From the NCBI RefSeq assembly GCF_003672135.1, contig NC_039511.1, positions 4,676,464 through 4,740,463 on the forward strand: a stretch of 64,000 nucleotides of DNA, read 5' to 3'. The notes under the pieces were generated by a model. The model made no database searches and was not told where the DNA came from. It saw only the letters and a program-made list of their open reading frames with translations. The DNA comes from Ooceraea biroi (taxonomy: Eukaryota; Arthropoda; Insecta; Hymenoptera; Formicidae). Both the position numbers and the translations under genes were made by a program. Shown in pieces: positions 26,645 to 41,600 of the stretch; within the stretch, counting starts at the first letter, position 1; each line of letters starts with the position of its first letter.

Positions 26645-29600
26645 AATTCAAGCCGCTGAAGCACCGACGTAACGCCCGTCGTTTTCGGGAGTAGTTTGCG
26701 AGTGAACCACATTAATACGGCACCCTGTTGAAGAGCGAACTAATTGCTTGACTAATTCGTGCCCAGCCGAAACGACCGAGCCTAAGCAAACCGTAATTCG
26801 CTGCGTTAAGTTGCTAACACCGACATCTCTGATCGGCAAACCGCGGAGATTCCGCATCAAGCATCGCGCTTACCGCGAGCGGATGACTGTTTTCTAGTTG
26901 GATCGGGCGAACGCAATGGACATCTCGCATCTATTCACTTCTCTAAGAGAAGCAAGAAACGTCGTCTCTCGATTGCCCTTTTAACATCCGGCGGATCGAC
27001 CTCGCGTTTTCTCCCTCATGTTTCCTCTACCCCTATCCATCCCCCTACCCCTCCAGCTATTCCGGCGATATCCATACTACCTCCGCGCTGTTTTCCACCG
27101 CGAAAAGCGGGTAGCAGCCGACAACCCTTTGTTACCGTGCCTTATCTTAATTGCTTTCACGGGTTCCCGTTTAGATCAATACACACCGCCCGGCTGCCTG
27201 CCACCGCTCTTCTCTGTTGCTTCGCTCTCCGCTCCACGAATCTAAATTATCCCGGGGGTTGTTTCGACGCGGATCCCGGCTGCTCGTGTGCTCTCTTTCC
27301 TTGTCTCTCTCCCTCTTACGTATCATCTTTACCTTCTCTCTCTTTCTCTTGCATATTTTAAGGGCGCCGGTTGAAACTTCGTCGTAAGACTCGTCAGGAT
27401 GGTCTGAGTTATCACACAGCCGGCGTCGTTCGCGAGATTAGGGGCAGCTTTTCTCCACGACGTTGTCGCCATTTTAACGCGGATGTGGAAATGAGGTGTG
27501 GAAAAATGTTGGGACATTGGGGATGTTACTTAAATGTATATTGTCGCGCACAAAGAAACAAGAAAAGTGATATAGTGGAGGCACGCTTTTGGTTATTAAA
27601 AGCAACACAATTTTTTCATCGAATAAATGTTTAAAAAAGTTAAATTAAAAAATTCATATAATGACATCATCCAAGTTGCAACAACTTGTTCATTTGATGA
27701 AATCAATTGATTGATCGTATTTATCGATATTTCGTTTCGTCACGATTTTGCGATTGTACATTTAATTTAATTGAAGCGTCTGTATTTCTCATACAAAATA
27801 TCAACTCTCACAGTCTATCCCATTTTCTCGTTGGTTTTCGTTGCCTTCTCGGCCCTTTCTCACGCCTTCGTTCCCTATAATCCGAGCGGGGCAGGACGCG
27901 GAGAGGCTTACAGAAGGAGAGAGGAAAAAGGGAAGGTGGCCGAGATGGCTGCTCTTTTAATTCGAGGGTGAATCCCGGACGGTAGGGGTTCGCTTTCCGA
28001 GAGGGAACCAAAGAGGAGGGAAGAGAAAGACACCGGTGTTTGTGCTCCCTCCTGGGATCCGATATCGACGCCCCGCCGTAAGAATATACCGGAGCTTTCC
28101 TGATTTACGAAGGAAATCGAGACGCCAGTCTCGTGTTTCGAGACTCGTTCTCCCTTGTTCGACGCGACATGACGCGATGTTAGCTCGCGTGCCGACTCCA
28201 ATTGCCGAGATAAAAAGAGAAGCGTACGCGATAAACGTGCGTCTAAAAGCGCGAAAGAAACCTTTAGCAAAATCGACTATATGGATATATCACGATATAT
28301 CTCGTTTCCTCCCGATTCGATTTAACTGAAACAGTAAGTATAAATGTAGAGCAACTATGCTCAGCTGGTTGTATTGTTTTTTCATCCAGGCATTCATAAT
28401 GGATTCTGCGATGCAGAATAGATTGACAAGAATGCTTTATCCAGTATATTAGTTACATCAACTACAAAATACATTATAACATAAACAGACAATTGAGTAA
28501 AAAAAGTGTAAATTATGTCACTTTATTCGTACACTGAGAAAAATTTCCATCGAATAGACCGATTAAATAGTGTTTCTGATTGTTACTTCTGTTTTCCGAT
28601 TAAATGATGGATATGTCTGATTACCTTCATCAGAAATGTCCGATCATTTTCTTTGTCTTTTATACAATTTAATCGGATATATCCGTTTGTTACTATGTAA
28701 TTGGATTATCCGATTAGATAGGCCATGATATTTTTCTCAGCGTAGCAAGTATAAAATTCTCGATTGAATATTCAATGACGTTATGCAGACACGATTACAA
28801 CATGTCTTAAAACGTCCTGCTTGACGCCTCGCCGAATTACCCCCGACAGTTTGCGCCCGTCGTTTTGCGTCGTATACCGTTGATCGCGGATTTATCGTCG
28901 CGGAAGTTCCGGGTGCCAGCAACGAACGAGATTTCTGGTCGGGCGGATCTCGAAACTCTCTCTTGCCGCCGGTGGAAAACAATGTTTTGCGAAGTTTCGG
29001 GGTCGCTCGCGCACATCTCTCGCTTTACGCTGCTTGCGCGCAGGGGTGGAAACCTCTTTTCGGCGATTTCTTTCGCACTCCGGCAATTCCGTGCTTCCGC
29101 CGCCGAAAGAAGGATCCCGCGCGAACTGTGGTATCTCGCTCGCAGTGCTTCGCGATGTTTTTCCAGCATCGACGTCGCCACACCCCCTTTCTGCCCTCCA
29201 CTCCGCTGATCCCTTTTCCTATTTTGCCATCCTCCTACGACTCGAATTCGCTCGACCATATCTTCGCCATGTTCCACCCGTCCAACTTCGACCACCACCT
29301 TCCCCTTTTTGCCTTTTTATTATTTTCCTTCTTTTTCCAGCCACTTCCGCCGGAACACTGGTCCCCTTTCCGCTTTCGCCATGCCGTCCTCCCGCCTCCT
29401 GTAACCTTCTAGCTACGTAAATCAAAACTCGATGCGAAAACGCGGCCAAATGTACACAACGCGCGGCGCCCGACGTACCGGGTGTCCGGAACGATCGCCG
29501 ACGACCATCGATTTTCGCCGCCTGGACGGGATAAGTGCGAAGATATGCTACCCGAGAGTGTTCAGTGTTTCTTTCCTTGCCTATCGTGAAGACAGTATGA

Positions 29601-32600
29601 ATGTCAAATATTCTGGAGAATAATTTTGAGTTTAGTACACAATCGTCAAAGTTTTAATCTAATAATTTATATGCCGAACATTTAATGATAAATGCTACAC
29701 GAGAATGACTTTGAGATGCTAACACACATTCAATCTGATCTTTTCAGCTTATGTACTCTAAAGAAATAAAGACTTGTGATGTAACAAAGGGGTGCAAAGA
29801 TTACGAAGCTTTTTTCCTCCCCACTCGTGATGAAAAGCGATCGGAGGCAGTGACGGCAGCGGGGTGGCTCGTTCTGTCAGTGGCCGTGGGGGTCGAATAA
29901 AATTTTACGGCCGCGAAATCGCCCAATAATTGTTACGGCTCGCTTTGATCGCGTAAAACACCTCGTAAACGTCGAAAGGGACGAGCCCCCGGTCGACAGG
30001 AATTACTCTTAACCCCCTTACGGTGGTATTATGCCGCATTACTGGCTACGCCACGTTTGCCGCGCCCGCCGCACCCCCGCGCGCGATATGCGTACCCCTG
30101 CGAAAACCTTATCTTATCCGTCGGCCCGAAAAGAACGTCACGTTAACAAATCCACAGCCAATAAAGTCGCCGAGAGGAGCCGCACGAGCCCTTGCCATCA
30201 CCGTGATCGCGTGGAATCGCAAAATTACTGTCCGACTGAATCAAGTCCAAATTTATCGATATAAATTGAACAATGCGCATGCGGCAGAATATTTGAATTG
30301 CAAATATAATTCAATATGGGTGTCACATGTTCGTTTTAATTACTAGAAACGGAGACGGCAAGTGTGACTTGAGCTGGCGTTTGAGGTATCGGGGGTAACA
30401 GCGGGAATATTACGCCGCTAGTAACCTCGGTTACGCGGCAAGTATCGCTAAGCCATTGTTCATTTCCATTATACTAGCCGAAGAGCAACAAGTTTAATAG
30501 TCCTCGCATGCGGTTTTATCGTGCAATGAATTTCTAAGCGATTGCACCGCGACACCGCGTTCGCGCGGTATATTGATCTTGGGCCATTGCGATCTCGATT
30601 ATCGCGTTTTGCATACAATAACATGCGAAATGTGTAAACTGGAACGTCTGTCGTAATTTCGCGTCGCGCCTTGAAGGCGTAATGTGATATCATAGCGCTT
30701 ATCTTAATTTATCAGATGTAACGTCATGGCAGATTTCGTCATGATATTAGATATTGATACACTCTGTGCAAGTTCAAAGTTACAACTGTGTATAACATAA
30801 CCGAATCACGCGTATAATTTGTAAGTTTCGGATATAAAATCCAATCTAAAGCGGACAAAAATTACAAATATTTAATTATGTGATTCGAAACTCTTTTCGT
30901 CGTAAAAGCGCGCAGAAGGAAATTACCAAATGCGATGCTGAAGAGCGACCACCTCGAGAACACTCATCACTGTGATAGAAACCGTGTCACTTACGAGACA
31001 CCGGGTATGCGCGATGTCCGTCTTACAGAATACGCGAAGTGTAATCGCGCGTCGTGCGAGACGGCGCAACACCGAGAGGTCGGGCGAGAGATCTTTTAAT
31101 GAAACGCGGATGTTAGAATGGCAGGAACGCTGCAAAATGGTCTAGGCGTGCTATGTACCCCACGTGTACGAAACGCACACACGCGCGCCACGTCTCGCTA
31201 GTTTATACAGGGAAGAGACGTGAGCGCGGAGCCGGCGCGGAGAAGAGACAGACGCGCGGGGATACAACTATGGAAGGCATCCGGCTAGGATACATATATA
31301 TTTACACGTACCCGTATATATAAGTATATACATATATATAATACATACTTTTATATATATATATATACATAAGTATGTACGCGCGGAGGCGCAGAGAGAG
31401 GGTAAGCGGGCGCGGCGTCTCGAGGCAAATTAAGCCCCTCGACTGTGCTTCGGCTCCGTTATTGAAGTGGCATTCCCGCTCAGGAACCCTCGAGACTTGT
31501 CCCGGCTCGCTCGTACGTACATGCCTCGACGCGGCACAACGATAAGCGGACTTTTTAATAGCTTAATAACCACAAGGAGCACTCGCGCTCGCTTTAAACC
31601 GCGCGAGCACCCGCGCTGCGAGGCCCGCGCGCTCGCGCTGACGATTAAATCGGTCGGCGCGTCCGCCAGGATTAATTAATGAAACGATCGCGAAACGCCG
31701 TGCCGATCGGCGCCAGCGATTACTTCGTCCGCGCATGTAAACCTCATGAATTTCGCAGGCTATTTCAATCTACTATTTACACGGACGGGGCTATAGAACG
31801 GCGCTCTTACGGGAATAGTTTTCATTATTCACTTATGCGTTCGCGAAGTTACGAAACCCCCGTGTAAGTATTGTTTTTGCAAACGAGCGACTCTAGACTT
31901 CCGTGCGATGCACATGCAGCTGCCAGAGTTCACAGACAGCTACGGGACGAAAGCTGGTATTCATAGCCGTGTCCACTTTTCCCTCATTCCTTGTCTTTTT
32001 TTTCTTATTCAAGGCGACTCTAATGCGTACGTATCAGCAAAACTAGTTAGACCCGTAGTCTACATTGTTGCGAGACAATGCGAGGTACGAAAGAGAGAGC
32101 GGATAAAAAGTTGGAAGACGGTGCTCCACGACAAAGGAGCGCAACGCAAAGGAGGAACGGCGGAGTGGGTGGGTGAAGGGGGGTATTAATAAAGGGTTGC
32201 ATGTCGACGACGGGGAGGAAGTGGCGGGCGCGAGGGTGAAGAAAGAAATTCTTATTGCCTGGCAAGTCCGGCTTTTCCGCAATATACAGCGCAGGTGTAC
32301 CGAATGTGTACCCCCCTCCGCTTCCACGGCTTCGTCCGGGGAGGGTGGAAACACCCCTCGCACGCATGGTCAGTGCCGTATCCTGTATCCCGAAGACCAT
32401 CCCTCCTCCCATCCATCCAGACTGCCTCGGCCTCGTTCGGCAAAATGAACCGGATAGCGTCGATCTTTACGAGCGCGTCGAAAAGAGGAGAAAAACATTT
32501 TTGCGCCCTCTGATCTTCACAGTTCACAAACTATCGGTGTCTTACGCTCGCTTTTCGTATATCCCACACACATATATTATATATATATATATATGTTTTG

Positions 32601-35600
32601 TTTATATTATTATTTTTCATCCTCTACAATTATTATACATCTTTATATTCTATTGATATCACACGTATCACGTATATGTATTCCACCTTGGCGCACTTGG
32701 AGATGTTTGCGCTTTCTACATCTCGATGCTTCAGTTTTCAAGATAACATGCGCAAGCTAATAATATCTGCTGTGAAAAGCAAATAGAGCCGCTTGTGCCT
32801 ATTCATACTCTTGGCGGTAAAGAAAGAACGACCTCCACGAATACCGATGATTGAGTTTTACCGATGTAAGAATTCGCGGTGAGGGTATAGGAGAGTATAG
32901 TGCGGAATGTATGAAGGGTACATTTCTCGTTCGCGGTCACTGTAAAATTCAACGGGCTACGGGCTAATCGATTAAATAAACACGACAAGAAAAGCGCCCA
33001 CGCGCGTCGCTCTCACGCTCTCGGCAGTCTATAAGCCCCGTCGGCGAAACAGGTCCATAACGCCTAATGACTCTATTCTTGTTTATGCCTGACGGAGAAG
33101 CTACCCTCGCAACGACAAACTAGAAACGGACGAGGTGCGGACTCGATTCGTTTCTATTTCACGCGCGATAAGCCGCCGCCATCACCATGGCCGGGGCACA
33201 TCGCACTTTATTACGCGAGCGAACTTGTAATAAAGACGATATCGAAAATAACGCCGGGGATCCGGCGAAATTCCGAAAGGATTTCCGCCATCGTCGAGGA
33301 CGGACGATTTATCTAGCAGCTAACCGTATCCATCCCACGCGCGATAAGCAGATAGGCACGTGGAATCGAAATAGCGCATCGATAACGGTCTTCTAAGGCG
33401 AAGTCGAACCGAGTCGCCCTCAAACACGAATTTTAATCCCTTCGTCGAACAACGCTACGTGTGTGCATGCGCGCTAGTGTTCCGCCGAAGATCTATACTT
33501 GCATTTCGAAATTTTTCCAAAATACATTAAATTTCACGGAATCCACATCGCCGTATTCTGTTCAGAATACTCTCGCGAGTGACTGGATCTTTTTTTTTAA
33601 CCGTTCATGAGCGTGTGTCGAAAAATTCTGCTGAGCGGAGTATTTCCTCCCCCGAGTCTTCGGCCGGCCCGAAAGCCCGTTTCCACCGTATCGTCCCTTT
33701 CCTCGGGGGTGGGCGAACACGTCGGCCACGGTGTAGAGGGGTAGTCGGTAGATAGAAGCGAGAGGAGACGGCAGAGAGAAAGAGGGAAAGAGAAAGGGAA
33801 GAGGCAGCATGGAAGGGGTGCACCGACGTTCCTGGGGGTGGAGGCGCAGGAGGCAACGTGGTGTATTGATCGAGTGGCTCTCGCGCCGAGACCAACACCA
33901 CTTTCGGGCCACCCGGTATACGTGTGGGCTGCGTGCGATCCGTGCACACATAGACACACGTGTATGTGCACGAGTCGATGCCTATGTAGCCATGGACCGA
34001 CGTGCGTTGTATATACAGAGTGCTTCACGTAAAATAATCCAATTGCGCGCGCACGCGCGCGTGTTTCTCGAAAGGTATTAACGACGAAAGAAATACACGG
34101 GAAGGAGAGCCAATAATCCAGATAAAATCTGGGATAAAAAAAGCTCGCGTACAGTCGGGAAATTTACGATTCGGTTCGATTACAGAATCCGTTCGCGGGA
34201 TTAAACGTTCCTCCTAGTTAAAATATTTGCGCGTTCCGCAGATTCCTGGCACGAGCACGACGTGAGACCCCGTCAAGACCTCCCGTGAAATTTTGCCGCG
34301 GGCACTCATGAGAAATCCATATATAATATAATTGAAAGGACGCCGCATCCGTTGGTGGTGCAACATCCTGTAGACGCGGTGGACCGAACGGTATATGCGC
34401 ACCGCGCGGAGAACGAGAGGCAATGGTCAGAAAATAACTCAGTCGGCGCGTTTCCGCGTACACACACACGCACGCACGCACGCGCGCAAACCGCGGCTGG
34501 ATGTGGATGTGGACGCTGAAAACACCATGATCTATGGCATGTGCATCCCCGCGCGAATAACGCCGGGACACTTGGCCTGGAAAATCTCCGGAGTGCATTC
34601 GCACGAATGCACCGACGGCAGCCGCGTACTATATCCGCGCTCGCAAACGCATAAATGTCAATGGACGCCGCGAGGGAGGGGGAAATTACTGCTCTTTCTT
34701 CGACGCCGTTGTCGTCATCGTCGCCGTCGCCGGGTAACTTTCGCCGTGACGTACACTAGTCGTCGCGGTCTAGGAAACGTCGGCGCCAGCGGAGGGGAAT
34801 ATCGGCTGTTTAATTTCGAACGGGCTCCTCCAGTTCTCCGGGGACCCGTAAGAGATTCTCCCTCGCGCGGATACAGCAAGCTAGCTCGGTCACACAAGGG
34901 AGGATTAACGATACTGCGATATCTGCGCTTTAATACACTTTTCATGTCAATTAGTACATTTTTTCGGCTCGTGAAATTAACAGCTATGGGTATACGAACC
35001 GTGAAAATGTTGACGCTCTATCATATTTAAGTGTTCCCGCCCGTAATACTCCTGGCCACAATGGCCACGTCGAAATCGGTCACGTTTATGGTTGGGTAAA
35101 CGCATAAAATCGAAGAACCCTTACGTGCTGGCCGATCGCCTAGCGACTAGTGAAATTATTCGAGGCGCACTTTATACCTGGCGCCAAAACATCCGCGATA
35201 AAACCTAACGACGATAGCGCTTTCCCAACGAGCACTCACGATCGTAGAACCAATCCCATCAGAGATCGAAAGTCGCCGACGAGGAAAAGGTCAAGGTTCA
35301 ATTTCCGACTAGGATCCGTCGGGCAATTTAAAATTTAGAATTCCATCAGAACCCGAAGGCCGAAGGCGAGTTCTTTCCATTCGTAGCCATTGGTAGCCGG
35401 AATCCTTTCGTGCTGAACAGAATCAGGACGAGATCAATGAAAAGGATGTCTCGCTGCAGAATAAATTCTACCTATATGGCATTTTATCACATACGTAATT
35501 ATATTAATTTCGAAAATTAGATAATTAATTCTGAGAATTGTAAAAGAGTCTATGTCATTGTCACGGTCCCGCAATTCGAATTAACGTTTCTCTGCGAAGA

Positions 35601-38600
35601 AAAATAATTTCGTCGACGAAATATTGAAAAAATTAAAATAATGATGTTACACCGGAATTTCCGTGTATTTCGCATTTACGCTATGCTGCAGCTCTTGAGA
35701 AATTTTTCACGTAAGAACTTCACGAGTGTCCTCTTTTAAGGATGGACGGGATCTGGAGTCGTTTCGCGTTTCGTTTTCATGCCGGTGACTCCCACGAGCG
35801 CCGTAAACGCACACTTCTTACCGGTGCATCATCACTAGAAAAACCACCCTCGCCTTTCTCACCATCCCTTACGAGATATTCCCCCAAAATCCTAAAATGT
35901 ATCAAAGATGTATACGAAAAACGCTTCTCTAGAAAAACGCTGTCTGTGATGTTTTTTAAACAAGTAAAACAACGAATCTTGTTTCATTTTATAGACCTGG
36001 TGCAGATCTAGCGAATAAATCTTTTAGCTCTCCTTATCACGTATCTTTTGCGGAACAGCAGATTGAAAAAAAAACCATTCCCTCATAGAGGCTTTAATGG
36101 AGCCATAGACATCAGGCATGGCCCATAGAAAGGCCAAAGAGGGCAATCCGTCCCTGAGAAAGGGTGGACGGTCGCCACTGTCGGCTTTATCCCCACCGTA
36201 CTCTCGTCGAGCGGGAGGGCAAGGCGCTCGATATCAAATCGTGGAAAAACCGTCGGTGAAAATATCGAGGATGGAGCTGAAGACGCATTATTATAACTCG
36301 GCAACCTACGGTTCGTCTTTCTCCGCCTTAATCTGGGTAGACTTTTATCCTTTGCTTTTTCCAGGCTTGGACACACTTTTTCTCAAAAGTTACGTTAGAA
36401 CCTGCACCGTAGCGAATGATGCGTTTTAATTAAATCGTTTCAAAAATCGAACGTCGCTAATAAGAAAAGGTGCCTCGAGATGAGACGTAGCACAGACTAC
36501 GTTGCTAACATCATCAATAAAATTATGATACGACTGAACTGTTCCGGGAAACCCCAGGAAGCAATTCTTGCGCGGTGCACCCTGCAATTTACGAGCCCCT
36601 GTTTGCCAGCGCGTCGTGTGACACGGTGTCATTATTAAAGCACCTCGTTAACGCAACAAGGGCCGCCAGCGAAGTCGCGCACATCTGCATCCCGGGTATC
36701 GATACACGCACACCTGCATACTCCTACAGCGGGGCCGGTAACGCCGCTATACATATAGCAGAGAGACAAGACAACCACCCCGTGCTTTGCGGCTGCCAAG
36801 ACATTTTTCTCGCAGCACCGCTGTGCATGCATAATGCATGCACATGCGGGGGAAGGGGAGGAGGGCGGTCGCTGGCTCCGCCGCAGACTCCTTACGCGAC
36901 GAGAATTCGAAATCCTTCGCCGTGACAATTTTTCTCACCGCCCTCCCCCTGGTACCCCGTACCGCCTGAGGGTGATGGTCGCCCGGGCCGTTCCGGTAAC
37001 CTTTTCGCGTAAAAATGTCGGAATCAACAAGATGATACGGTGGTTACGCCGCCGCTACGTGCACACCGGATAAAGTATCCGAGATTTTTCGACGGTTCCC
37101 CATGCCGCTCATCCAAGTCTGACGGCGCTCGTGAAAAATGCACGGGGTGAGTAATCATGAATGATAAATGCCCCGATACGAGATCGGTCACGTTTAGTAT
37201 TGACGTATTAAACGTGACTGGCCGGAAATGAACGCGCGGAGCGTTCCAAAACTTTCACAACGAGGCATCTGTGCACCGAGTGTCTCAGGTTTTTGTTTTA
37301 CTTGCACGTTTCACCCTCGATGAAAAATTAAGACTTTTGGCGCGTGACAAAGAAAAACGCGCATTGGTACCCTCGGGGTGCGAGGGTAAATTTGAAACGT
37401 TACTTGCAATCGTCCTTTCGGAAGCGGAGAAACATAAAAGATCGCCAGTGCTGCAACGAGGCGTCGCGGCGCCTCGTGCACTCTCGAATCAACCGTCATA
37501 TTCGAGAGCGGCTCGGCTGGCGCTCCCGCGGCAGACACACGGGACCTGTTGCTGTCGAGTTTACGGTGTTTTTACGAGCGACGTTACAGCCACCCCTGAG
37601 TACGGGGGTTGAACACACCCTAGCCGTAGAAACGATATCCCTCTCTTCATTGCCGGCACCTATGCGAACGTCGTCGTGGAAAAGAGAGAGGGAGAGAGAG
37701 AAAGAGGCATCAGTGCGAAGGAGAGAATGGCCGTTCATCCGTCTCTTACACTCGAACGACGTGTCGAATAATGACTTTAATCATCGCTGGGCGAGTAAAC
37801 TCGCACGATTTTTGGCAGCCACGCGAGCATTGCTGTGTAGATGAAACAGCTTAAGAAACGCGATTACGCAATCACTATATAAAGCGCTCGAATGCGCGAT
37901 TCAAATAAGCAATGTAGCAAAAACATTTTTATCAAGAATTCGCCATCAGGAGAGAAAAAAAGGAAAGAAATTGTTGGATCTTGGTTTGGGAAGTTTCGTG
38001 CTACTATTTCCGGCTCGCTCCCGAGATACCGTCGACTCGACATAGCAACCATGGAGCCAGCGATTATAATCAAGCGAGGAAGAGCGGACGCCGGGACGTC
38101 TTCCCGGCGCATCGCGGGGCGGAATCCCGCGGGGGAATCGAACGGCAAGGAGAGGGGGGAGGGAAAGAGAGAGGAGAGGCAACAAAGTTCGCGAGATTCC
38201 CGGGCGATAGTCGAACACGCGCGGATGCGACCGTGGAAGAGCGGTATAAAAGAGCCGTGGCGGTTCCGCGCTGACTTCCGGCGAGACGGCGCGGCGCGTA
38301 CACGGGCGGAGGACGGGTCGCCGAACGGTAAAACAAGCGGTAAGTTTTGCGAGAGTTGCGAAAGTTCCTCTCCCGGCCGTCGTGGCCGGGACGAAAGTTT
38401 CCAACTACACGGAGTTTTGTCTCGCGCAATTAGAAGTTCCCTGTATTATTCATAGCTGACGTCGCTCTACCTCGTTCCCTCGTGCTCCATACCCCTGTGC
38501 TCGTCTCTTCATCGCCTTTCCGTTCTCTTTTTCCCTTCTCTCACCCTCTCTCTCTCTCTCTCTCCCGTCCATCCACGTCGGTATACCGCGCCGCTTCTTC

Positions 38601-41600
38601 GTAACACGCAAAACTCAAAGACCACCGCGGCGAGAGGCGCAAGTCGCGTACGGTTCATGAATTTTAATGAAATCTCGAGCCCGAGATGGAAGCTCCCTCG
38701 CGTTTCCCTCCGTCCCGCGCGCACCATCGCGCTCTTCTCCCTCTCGCTCTTTTATCCACCGGCACCTTTCGCCGTACGCGCTCGCCGTTGCATGTCGCGC
38801 CGCGAGCATCTCCTCTCCCATCGCCAGCCGTCTATGCACCGTCCCGTAAATGGCGTGCTCGTTGTATCGCCGCAAAAACAAAGGGCGGGCTGCCGAGAGG
38901 GTAACCGACGGCGTACCGCGATACCGTCCGGATTCTGCGCGATGCCTGAATTTAGATCGGAATTCCGGCGGCTGACGACACGTTACACTTGTCACCACGT
39001 CGGAAATTAAGATTCTCGCGTAAAAGCTCACCACAAGCATTCTGAATTCGTATCGCGGAGCTGACGCGGAGGTAACGTGTAACGGCGCGAGTAGTTCCTC
39101 GGCGAGGCAGGAACAATGCCTAGTGCGCCGCGGGCCTCTAATTCGATTCGCGATAAAATTATGCCCGGCATATTCCTTCGATGACGTACGACGGGGCAGG
39201 GGAGCTCGCATTGAGGATGAGCTGTCACTCTCCTGTCATCTGGTACTCCGACAGAATTGGAATGGAGTTAGATCAACGATAACGCTCGCATTTACGCACG
39301 ACAGAGTAAGTGGCGTTCACATGCACATGCACACACATATATATACATATCTATATCCATATATACATATGCACGTGGAATAGGCGCGCGCTCGCGCGCA
39401 CATAATCGCAGGCTTCTTTCCAACGCGAACTGACAGTGGCGATTGTGAGGTCGTCGCGTGTCTCAAGTCGCCTGCATGTATGAAAACGAGGCAGAATAAT
39501 AGTTATTTCGCGGCGAGGAGCAGCACGAGGTTATTGTTATCCCTCCTCTCGAGGGTGGCACGTCATTCACCTGTCACTTCGGGTCTCTACTCTCGCGTCT
39601 AAGAAGAATGTAAGAGGGAAAAGCCAGAGAACGCGCTTAGGCGACGGTGAAACTTCGATACAGTTGTAAGCTATGTCTCGTCGCGAGTTACACTAAACAT
39701 TGATGGTTATTTCACTTGACATGGTGAGTCATTGAACAGTTTAATTATGAATTAAGTCAATTAAGTATAAAAACCAGCAAATATAACAGAAATTATATCA
39801 AGTTCCTGTCTTTGCATCGCGCAAAAAACAACTCGAATCACCTATTAATAGCCGAACTATCGATAGGGTCCACTTCAAGCAAGCGAGAAGTGAGTTAATC
39901 ATATCTCTTGCGGGTTTATATTTGACGGGGGCAACGAGATGAGCGCAACGAAAAATAAATCTCCTTTGGGGGGAGGACGATGATGACGGGCGCGGGGCGG
40001 GAGGGATGATTGGAAGCCGGCTAGCAGAACACTTGGGTCGTAGGGAAGTTGAAGATCGGTTGGCGGGAGGCAGGGGCGAGTTTAGGTCCCAGCGGGAACG
40101 AAAAAGGGCCTAACGATCCCGGGCTACGAGCTTCTCCGCGCCCCATGCAATCTCCATAGAATTACCATACGATTAAGAGAACGCCGGCCCACGGCGCGCG
40201 TATAGGAGCGCCGAGAGTAGCCCTCGAGAGTCTTCCAATTAGCCTCTCGAAAGATCACTCTTCTCTCTCGTCCACACCGAAACGGTGAATGCACCGGCCG
40301 AGATCATCTAAGATCCCCGGAGTAGTCGAGCCGGCGCCCCGATAAATTGAATCCAGAAAAAAACGCGAGATGTATCTATCCCACGGTTTTTCACGCAAGA
40401 GCAAAAATTACTTAATCTATCTGTAACGCGCGCGTAAGATACGTTGCACGATACGACACGAAAACATTTCGTAACTTTGCTAAAAACTATAATATTGTTG
40501 CAAACACGATTAATCGAAAGGAATGTAAATACGTGTATTGCAAATGCGGGGTTACAGTTAAGCGGTAAACATGTCCCGAATTTCAAAAGCGATCATTTTG
40601 CGTTATCGCGTGTCATTTTTCCAACTGCGCTCGCACAACAATTTGCATGGAATGGTAGTAGCCCGTTCGTAATTCGAGCTTCGTGATCTCTCGGATGCGT
40701 ACTCTAAAATATCGTGTACGCGCGCGCGTGTGGCACGCACGTACCCGCGGGCTGAATTTTTATTGTATCGCGACAACACGAGCCGCATTCTCTCTTTCTC
40801 TCCCTTTTTCCCTCTTGCTCTGGTTTACGAGCTTATTTTACTGGATTTTTATGATATAACGTACCCGCACCTAGCTCGAGCTCGAAGTTTATAGGTTTGC
40901 GAGATTTTATCGTGACGTAACGTATGGTTTGTTAAATCGACCTCCTGCACCCACCCACACATACACAGAGACACACAAAGCACGCGCGCAGCATGTCACA
41001 GCGCGACGAATTCCACAAAGCGGTCCTCCTCTCTCCTCGTCTTTGTTGGTCGTCGTTTATCCGTCGATTTTGGCGACCCAAGTATATTTGCTTATTTGTC
41101 GAAATTGTGAGAGGCAAAGTGTGCCAACTCTTTTCACGTCAAAAACATTTCTCGCACTCGAAGAGACTGCTTTAACAAAGCTCGCTATCGACCTCAAATC
41201 GAAGCACCAAATAATAAGAACGTGTTCCCGCCACGAGAGCAATGACCATAACGACGGCTTCCGGTCAGCAACTCCGTGCAATTAAAGAGACTTAAATGCA
41301 ATTCTGTTAACGGTATCGCGGTGCAACTGTCGTGTACGACTTGACAGCACAATAGCTCCTCATTCCTGCTCTCTTTCTCTCTCTCCCTCTCCTGTCTCGA
41401 GTTCTTCCTTTTGTTCCCTTGTATCAGTATCGCAGTACGCAGGAAGCTCCTGCATTTGAAAATGCACGTCCACGTCCGTGGACGACGCATCTATTTTCTA
41501 AATCGGACGAATAACGATCGCATGTAACGATTTGTTGGTCTAAGCAATTGACAGTCTGATTGGAAAAGACGAGAAAGAAAGAGAGAGCAGAACAGCAATC

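Noticed and set aside
33562..34081. Several frames of 90-143 codons on both strands
   Set aside because: All are derived from the same GC-rich and purine/pyrimidine-biased stretch. Frames open on both strands simultaneously argue against coding.
34395..35030. A 211-codon plus-strand frame in exd intron 2
   Set aside because: It lies in a CpG-rich patch, is very Arg-rich with a His/Ala/Arg run from an alternating CA/CG tract, and overlaps long frames on the other strand.
37892..38455. A 187-codon plus-strand frame
   Set aside because: It is Arg/Gly/Ser/Glu-rich, contradicted by equally long opposite-strand frames over the same GC-rich bases, and has no splice context.
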